From the NCBI GenBank assembly GCA_015680685.1, contig MNCI01006084.1:670139-734138 (forward strand): a DNA stretch of 64,000 bases, written 5' to 3'. Origin of the DNA: Gnetum montanum (lineage: Eukaryota > Streptophyta > Gnetopsida > Gnetales > Gnetaceae). The notes beneath the pieces were generated by a model. It saw nothing but the letters and a program-made list of their open reading frames with translations. It searched no databases and was not told the DNA's origin. How positions within the stretch are numbered: position 1 is the stretch's first letter; each line of letters begins with the position of its first letter. The translations under genes and the position numbers were made by a program. Positions 56,914 through 64,000 of this stretch are shown here, piece by piece.

Positions 56914-57768
56914 TGATGGGTGGTGAGGCACCTCTACGCTCAACCATACGAATATGAGTATGTATGCATGATTTGGTCAAACTCCGCGAATGGACTAGTT
57001 GTGGCACCTAGACAGTTATACTTTGATCGCAATTCACTATCTTCCCACTTGGACTAGTATTTGCTTTGTCACATATGGTTTAGTCCAAAGTGAGCTGTAT
57101 GATGTGATCCCTACTACTATGCTACTCCTACGGACAATAAGGGATAACTTAATTAAGCTAATGGGTACTAGGAAATAAGATCTAAGTTAGCCTAAGTGCG
57201 ATGAGCACCTAGCCTTAATCATCTATATGCATCTTGGACTTTATGTACTACTTCTGGGATTACCAAGCACACATCACTCGAAGCACTACTTGATATGCTA
57301 CTGGGTTATCACATAGTTTTACTTAAAATGTTTGTGATTAAGGCGTACTCATTCCGTGTTAACAATAGGAATAGTAAATGACAATAAAAGAAATATTAAC
57401 TAAGAAAATAGCAATAAATAATTAAAATAAATTAAAAGCTAAGTGAATGTTGCAATGATGGAGTAATCTTGATCTTTATTGCTGATCATGTGTCTATCCA
57501 AGTATGTCACACTCGAACAAAGGTTCCGTACAATTACAAGCATCACACTACGAGCATGCACTTGAAAAGAACACTAAAACTGACTATAAGAAAAGAAAAA
57601 AATTTCTAATTCTCTAACGAACTAGCTATTGACCAATTGATCTTGCTGTGCACCTCAGTGTTGTATTTATAGACTAACACAAGAATCATGATATCGTGTA
57701 TACGATATTGTATCTAGGCTACGATATTACATACCCGATATCGGGGCATGGTGAACTGCCATTTATCG
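56914..57768 (-). repeat. 3' LTR of element G (about 855 bp)
   Basis: It starts TGATGGGTGGTGAGG (decayed TGATGAGTGG) and ends catttatcg (decayed CTCATCA). R-U5 words agree with C and E. U3 carries two intact GATATC and two gatatt forms at 57690-57740 beside gtatttatag (TATA on the reverse strand). The flanking 5 bp are gtagt. Confidence 0.8.
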
Positions 57769-57949
57769 TACCCTCATGATTGAATAAAAACTCATCTTCA
57801 AGTCAAAAAAAATGAGGAACAAGTTCATTCAATTACAAAAAGTGGATAGGTATGGAATTATTGAATGACCATGGACTATTTCATGTCATAGTGTGGGACT
57901 AGACAAAACAAAATCTAGACACCAACACAAAATACAAAATTTTCATAAC

Positions 57950-60693
57950 TCATGTGGTTCTTAGTGGTGGTGGCTCCTCCATGTGTACCTTTCCTTTGTC
58001 CTAAGCTTTAGGCTTCTGAAATGGATGCCTTTGAAGAAGTGCGTAAATTTTTTCCTCCTATGTTTGAGGATCATGCACCATCTATGTTGATGTTCCAATG
58101 TTTGATGGAGTTGGCACTTCCCATGAACACGGTAGTTGCGGGAACATTTGATTAGCCTTGACATACCATGCCACAAACAACTATTGTTCCTCGTCATAGG
58201 CTCAAGCTTTATCTTTGAATTCCTGATAATTCGTAAGTCATTGAGCCAAATTTGCTACCACATCTTTCTGATGTTGGTAGCTAGCCTTTACCACCTCTAA
58301 TTTAGAGTTTGCTACTTCTAATTTTTGCAATGTCTTCTTATGTTCCACAACCTTTGTCTCATATTTAGCATAGGTGGCAACCACCTACTTCTTGAGCTAA
58401 GTCCTTGGATGCCCTGCTGTTAACATGGCAAAGTTGGTGTATCATAGATTTGCCAACTCTATGTATTCTATGAGATCTTGGATCTGTAGGTCCTAGGTTT
58501 TCAATTTTGTTTGGTGGGTGAAGGCATAAGTATCTAGTATGGCTCACTAGTTAGTGTGTCGAGCACTGAAAGAATTAATGTGGGCCTTATCCATATGGAA
58601 CTCCTTCTTGATGATTTCCTTGTACATTCCCACCTAGTCATGGAAGTGTTCTTTTAACTTCTTGTGCATCTTAACCTCATTTTTCCATGCACTTATTTCT
58701 ATGGCCATTTTTTGTCGAATGGTGCAAACCTCCTCCATGGAGAGGGTTTTATTCTCCCTATCTTGGTTGACTTGAACTATTTTTTCTCACATTTTTTGGA
58801 AACTTTCTTCGAGAACATTCTTTTATTTCTCAACTGTTATCAAGCGAAGATTTTTAGCAGCAAGTAATTTATTTTCCTCTTGTAAGGCCTTGAGAGCTTT
58901 AACATGTGCATATGTGTGAGCTTGTGCTTTTGAAGCATCCCAATCAGCCTTCTCTTTTTCCATTGCCATGATTTTATTTTCTTTCATCAATTTATTTAGT
59001 TGCTCGGTTTTGAAAATGTCTAATTGGTCAGTTGCAACAAATTGGGAAGGATATCGTCATTCAGTTTGTAGGGCGATGAGCTTTTCTTACAATTTTTACA
59101 ACTCTCCTTCCGCGTGCTTGGCCCTAAGCTCAACCATAACCAATTTTCCTTTGGTGGAAATGAGGTCTGATTATGCTGTGGTGACATCTTGGGGAATGTC
59201 AAACAAGGACATCATAACTTGTCCTGTTTGCAACAAGTGATCCAAAGCATCCTCATGTTCTGCAAGAGTTATTGAGGGACCAGCCAAAGGTTGAGCATCA
59301 CATGCTCCTGTGAAATCTGCTAGTGGCACAATAGGAACGTTAAATAATTCTTTGATGTAGTATGCGACCACCTCTACTGCGCCTACCACATCCTAGTGCT
59401 GCATGATCACCACTATGGCTCCTTCACCAGTTTTCAACCTGACCTGGAAAGATGCAGCATTTCCATAGATCTGTTGAGATCACTAGGACTCTCCTCCTAA
59501 AATTAATGAAATATGTCCACTTGCAAGGTCAGCTGAAACAGTGGGCTGTATGACATCATCAATGATCCAGAATAAGTTTTCGGCATCACAGCTTTCCCAA
59601 CTGACCATCTCGGCAATTGTTCAGAGATGACTGATAAACGGTTGATAGTCTTGTTGCGGTGGTGGCAATTGTTGGACTTGCTAGCTTATGGGCTGTGTGT
59701 TGGGCCCTGCTTCCTGTTGTTGGTTGGATCTTGCTATTTGAGGAGTAGTGGGCCCAACCATTTGTTCTTTCTCTTGTTCTAATTGCTCACCAGCATCTTT
59801 CCTAAGTGTTAGCGGTTTAATTAGTTCAACATATGAAGCATTTTAGGCTTTTCTAGGAACATCATTTATGTAGCCCAAGATCCCAGTACATCTGCACAGC
59901 TTCCTAATAAGACAAGGGAAAGGCACAACTTTCTTCAAATCACCTTAATGTCTCCATCAGATATAGATGCGGCAGATTCACATTAAATTTTTCCATCAAA
60001 ATCATACTGCCCCACACCGCATAAGTAGATAATCTATTTAAACCTTTGGTGGGGAAAAGGTGATAAGTACCAATCTTAAAGTAGATCCTCTCTTCTAGGG
60101 TCAATTCCCTGTAAACTTTATTCTCATTTTCGTAGGCCCATTTCAACCATAATTTCCTTGTGTGTGCGTCTAAGTAAGTGGACAAATGAGTAACTTTTGG
60201 TTTCTCGTTTGGTAGATTTAGGACCTCTACAATGGCGTTTGCAAAAATATGAATGGAGACACCACCTACATTGGTAACAGTGCCTTTCTCCTTGCCATGC
60301 CAAAATTGATAAGTTTCATCCAAATACCAATCACCACTCTTTAAGAGGATGGGCTATAGTGGAGACACCTTCAGTTGAGTCTTCACTGGTTTAGAGGTGA
60401 ACTCAGTGAAAGGCCCAAAATTAAGCTCCACTATCACATTTGCAAAGGTTGGCTTCCCGAATGGCTTGGAGACATTCAAGGGACAATGTAAGATGTTGCC
60501 CTGGTTCTGGGGCTCTAACTTCATCACCTTCAGCATGGCCAGATTGCACTATCGCAGGGGTTTCTTAATGAATGTTGAATGAGTGGACTTCCTACTTTGC
60601 ATGTTTTACTTGAGATTCATGGCCTATACCTCCTCTTGGACATTTAGTTGCACCTTGAGAAGGTCCTCCTTGCTATCCTCTTTTAGGAACCAT
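57950..60693 (-). pseudogene. ORF2 of element G, the longest copy of the family-2 second ORF
   Basis: The reverse-strand ATG at 60693 follows gattacag (acceptor-like). Decoded in pieces: basic start MVPKRG; VELNFGPF; KSGDWYLDETYQFWHGKEKGT .. NVGGVSIHIF; a well preserved stretch at 59940-60323 (LSTYLDAHTRKLWLKWAYEN, YFKIGTYHLFPTKGLN, YAVWGSMILMEKF); ALDHLLQTGQVMMSLF (59171-59389); then a long charged heptad-like region (KALQEENKLLAAKNLRLI, EKEKADWDASKAQAH) and the Pro-rich end. Total span about 2.74 kb, roughly 900 residues before decay. No known enzyme motif is visible. Its location replaces pol. Confidence 0.6.
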
Positions 60694-61204
60694 CTGTAAT
60701 CACAGAAAGATCAATTGTTAGTAAGGTTATTTAAAAAAAAATTAGTTATGTCATACCTTACTCATTGCCTTTAATAAATGTTTAATTCTATGCTTAGTGT
60801 GATTCTAGAGTTAGAAATTTTTGAAGGAAGTTGTCCTAAAAGCTTAATGTTGGACCTGATCTATTTAGGTGACTCATATAATAATTTATATGACTTGGGT
60901 GAAGGAAGAAAATTAGTTTGGCATGAATTATTAATAGTCCTTACCCCTATGGTATCCTTTGGGCAATAGCAAATTTTTAAAAATGATGCACAAGTTCTAC
61001 AATACCCCTCCCCCACAACTAAGTTAAACACTTCAAGTTTAATTAGGTTCAATTGAAAAACAAATTAGAGTGACGAAGAGCAAAATATTAAAGGTTAAAT
61101 TTATTCTTGTAGATCATTGAAAATTGTGGAAGAAAATTTGAACAACTCCCTTGCATCACTATTGAAAATAACTTCTATAGTGCATGGGGGTCCCATATAT
61201 ATAG

Positions 61205-61285
61205 TTTTTATAGATGTGATATCATGTATGTGATAGCGTGTACCTGGTATTGCATCGAACCCGATATTGCGTCCCAACCAAGATA
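61205..61285 (-). promoter_or_regulatory. Internal LTR-style promoter of G, upstream of ORF2
   Basis: On the reverse strand: cccgatattgcg / gcaatacc / cgctatcac / catgatatcacat (one intact and several decayed GATATC), then within 10 bp ctataaaaactatatatatggg, a TATA region. It is the counterpart of 26829-26930 in C, about 0.5 kb upstream of ORF2. Confidence 0.5.
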
Positions 61286-61942
61286 GGGTACTTTAGTAGA
61301 ATTGATGATTTTTTGAATTTTAGGGCCAAAATTGAAGGATTTGAGTTAGATTCAAAAGATCTAGGGTAAGGGCAAATGGAAATTGAGGCATTGAAACTGT
61401 AATGAAGCGGAGTCATAAAATGAAATTCTTTGAAAAGGATGAGGAAAAAGGACATGTAATGGTTCTAAGGAACATTCAATTAAAATGATGACAAATGAAA
61501 GAATAGATTTGACAATGGAATACTCGGAGGGTATAAAATGATGTGGTGGTTTGCAACAAGTAAAAATTGCAAAAGTTAGGCTAGTGGATCCTCCCTAAAG
61601 TAGGTTTCAACCTATAATGCCCTTGTGTAACCACACCTTAAAATGTCCTTGGGCACTAAAAGGGTTAAATGCAACCTGCACCTATGCAACGAAACACACA
61701 CATGTTAAGTATCACCGCTATGAGGTGCAAATTCTATGCCACACAAGACACAAGTTAGAAGTATTTGAATCGTGAGATGAGATGAATTGGAGAAGGAATT
61801 GTAGAGATCGAGACATGAGATAACTTACCTTAGGCACAAGGAATCCTAAGTGTTTTGCGTGATTAAAGTACCATTAGCCTTTCACTTCAAGATCAAAACC
61901 AACTCCATACGTCTGATAAGTGACATCACATTGTTTCATCCC

Positions 61943-64000
61943 TGTAACGACAGAAAATGTCGACAGCTGGAAATACCGACCAATATTTCGGCGTACACAG
62001 TTTTAGCCACGGATCCGCGCGAGGGCTATGCTGGAAAAATGAATCGACGGCGCCCTAAACGGTCTTGTCGATCAGGCAGGGACTTACTGGTCAGTAAAAT
62101 AACGTAAAGCGCGCAAAAGAAAGCGATCTGATTCGAGGGGCCGTAAAACAAAGGGAAAGCGATGTGATCGGATCGTGACGGCGATAATGCTAAACACGAT
62201 GAAAAGAGGCTGGCAAAAGAGAAACACGTAGCTTCAAGATCCGTGCTTTGACTTACAAATGTATATTTCATGTGAGAAATTACACTGGGGAATCCCCGAT
62301 TACAGGATGTGAAACAAGCACAAAACAACAAGCAAAACGGTCTGAACAGAAGTTCGATCTACCTCGTGGGCTAAGCTGAGATGCAAGGCAGGCCAAGCTT
62401 CGACGTCTACCGATCAACTGTATCTAATCGATAAAGTCTCTTCAGCAGAAAGATTGTTCCTATCACCGGTGCTCAAATCTGTACTCTGCTTCAGCTGTAA
62501 GGTGATGATGTCCCCGATTGCCAAAGCGCTGTTCTCTGTATTTCTGCTCCAAAGTGCTAAGTGCTCTGCTTCTCTGAGTTTTTGCTAACTCGAATTTTTG
62601 CCAACCCCTGTATCTTTGTCAACTGGGGTATTTATAGGCCGCGGCTCTTCGCGGAGAAGGTGCAGCCCTGATGATGTGGATTCCGGATATTACGAGCTCC
62701 GCTGGCATGATTCTTTTAAGTCAGACTGTGACTACGCACAACACGCTTGTTTGCATGTTGTGCGTGTGAGAAGTAAGCAAGTGTTGAGCGTGCTTTAATT
62801 GTTTTCAGCTGGATTACACTCATTCGCATTGCGTTGCGTATATGAGCGTAATATGGTAAAAACAATAAGCTCAGAGTTGCTTTACGCTCACTACGCAGTT
62901 GCGCGTAATGAAGCGTAAGCAATGCACCATTTTACGCTCATTATGCAGTTGCGCGTGTCAGAGCGTAAAACAATGTGTAAATTATGCTCACTACGCAGCT
63001 GTGCGCGATAAAGCGTAAGCAATGTACAACTTACGCTCACCACGCGGCCGTGCGTGACGAAGCGTAAGTAATGTATGCCTTACGCTCACTACGCAGCTGC
63101 GCGTATGAAGCGTAAAACGATGAGCAACTTGAATGATAACATACGCAATGATACGCACCGCTGCGTATCGAGCGTAAAAANCAAAGAATGCGAAACACCG
63201 GATTGGTAGAAGCAAGAACAACGTCATCCATGACTACTCAGGTGTTGCTCCGTCGACATGAAAAAGGAAGACTGGTGGGCATATGAGAGAAAGGGATGTA
63301 ACCGGAAACAAGTTCGGAGAGGACGCAAACAATGTGTTTATTTATGTCAACATGAATGCTTTCAGACGAGCGTAGCGCGTCAATCTGAGATGTCTCTGTT
63401 ACAAATGGTAGCAGGAATGCGTGCGAAAGGAGCGTTGCACATCACTTTCTGCGATATCTCTGCTAGCGTGTATGGAAAATGAAGATGTGCGTATATGGAT
63501 GTTGCGTATGGGAATTGGGTGGTGGGGAGGAAGGAAACAAGAGATAGGTGTAAGACTGTGTTGGGCAAACCTAAGCAGCCATTTCAACCCACTGTTGTAC
63601 TTCAGCACTCAGATCGACGCACCTTTGAATGACGTCCTCCGAGATAAGCAGCCTGTAACCACAAAAGTGAACAGGGGACACCATTGCTTATGGACAAAAG
63701 GCGAGGTTCTTGGAACCAATGCTGTCTGATGTTAACCAGAGCCAATGGACTGTAACTGTTGAGCTGGAGCACTTGGGCGGAGCCACCAATCCTGATGATT
63801 CGGCACTGCATACCTTCGCCAAAAGGCATCAGATGCAGTGCAGCTCACTGGTTGCACTAGGAACCGGCTAGATGAATTTGAGAAGCCGGCGTCTGATAGC
63901 GATGATTGGCGGAGACTCTTGGGGCCATGACCAACGAGGATTTCGTTGGGGCTCCGACTAACGAGGCTAAACTCCCGGAACTGCTACCACTGCGGTGGGC
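61943..64000 (-). mobile_element. Element H: probable LTR retrotransposon edge, runs off the window
   Basis: A sharp break in element G occurs at 61942/61943, where tgtaacgacag begins. A TATA box on the reverse strand (plus ggtatttataggcc, about 62626-62639) and an upstream tandem array suggest an LTR read leftwards. A matching gttaca at 63397-63402 could be its other end (6-bp inverted terminal repeat), but no purine tract follows it. The right part, 63400-64000, has ORFs up to 102 codons without recognisable family. Confidence 0.45.
62882..63130. repeat. Five 49-50-bp hairpin-like tandem repeats
   Basis: Units start at 62882, 62932, 62982, 63031 and 63080 with ttacgctcactacgcagctg, cgcgt and agcgtaa. 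Each has dyad symmetry: outer arms ttacgct / agcgtaa and an inner palindrome cgcagctgcg. Decayed partial units flank the array (about 62824 and 63139-63180). Confidence 0.85.

Larger units (their letters stand above)
56914..61942 (-). mobile_element. Element G: family-2 retrotransposon, 5' part cut by element H
   Basis: The left (3') LTR is 56914-57768. Leftover polypurine tract reads gtaccctcatgattg on the plus strand. ORF2 pseudogene is 57950-60693, internal promoter array 61205-61275, and the shared small-ORF region 61680-61941. The matching to E (47250-47600) and C (26160-26530) stops at 61942, where a new TGTAACG.. end begins; gag, primer site and 5' LTR are not seen and may continue beyond H. 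Confidence 0.8.

Overview
The window looks like nuclear DNA of a vascular land plant with a large, repeat-rich genome. Two intron-containing plant plastid-lipid and carotenoid genes sit in AT-rich DNA, and at least two thirds of the sequence is LTR retrotransposon. The overall style (sparse genes, deep nesting, old LTR elements) would fit a gymnosperm or fern, but I cannot name the species. No RNA gene, CRISPR array or bacterial feature was seen.

Layout. Positions 1-6402 hold the 3' nine exons of a sulfolipid synthase gene (SQD2-like, + strand); its 5' end lies before the window. Positions 6403-14501 are intergenic, with several small tandem duplications, a tRNA-derived SINE and a block (10650-11705) that recurs at 51.8-54.2 kb. 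Positions 14502-16958 hold a two-exon carotenoid cleavage dioxygenase of the CCD4 type (+ strand), with all four iron-binding histidines present. About 75 bp after its stop codon a decayed, 5'-truncated retrotransposon begins (B, 17035-22499).

Positions 22739-51671 are a four-level nest of LTR elements that can be dated by insertion order. C (+) is the host. E (-) sits inside the 3' LTR of C (target duplication cctgt). F (-) sits inside E (ctctc/ctccc). A (-, 32580-40136) sits inside F (agact). A is young: its two 1040-bp LTRs differ at only about eight positions, and it carries an intact 1114-codon Gag-protease gene. After the nest come the second copy of the dispersed block, a decayed LINE (54161-55850), a further family-2 element (G, 56914-61942, -) and the edge of another element (H, from 61943) with a hairpin-like 50-bp tandem array.

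How the parts relate. A and B form family 1. C, E and G form family 2. Both have Athila-like Gag proteins, TGATGAG...CTCATCA LTR ends and, where visible, a primer site matching plant tRNA-Asp. None of the LTR elements in the window shows a recognisable reverse transcriptase, RNase H or integrase, so all appear non-autonomous. Family 2 carries, where pol would be, a long uncharacterised second ORF with a coiled-coil C-terminus. That ORF lies behind an internal copy of the LTR-style promoter (GATATC palindrome array plus TATA box), and its ATG directly follows a splice-acceptor-like site. Family 1 has a short 3' ORF with the same acceptor-ATG arrangement. This layout is the most unusual biology I see here. 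Several assembly problems (two N gaps, and one inverted 361-bp contig between single Ns) affect interpretation.
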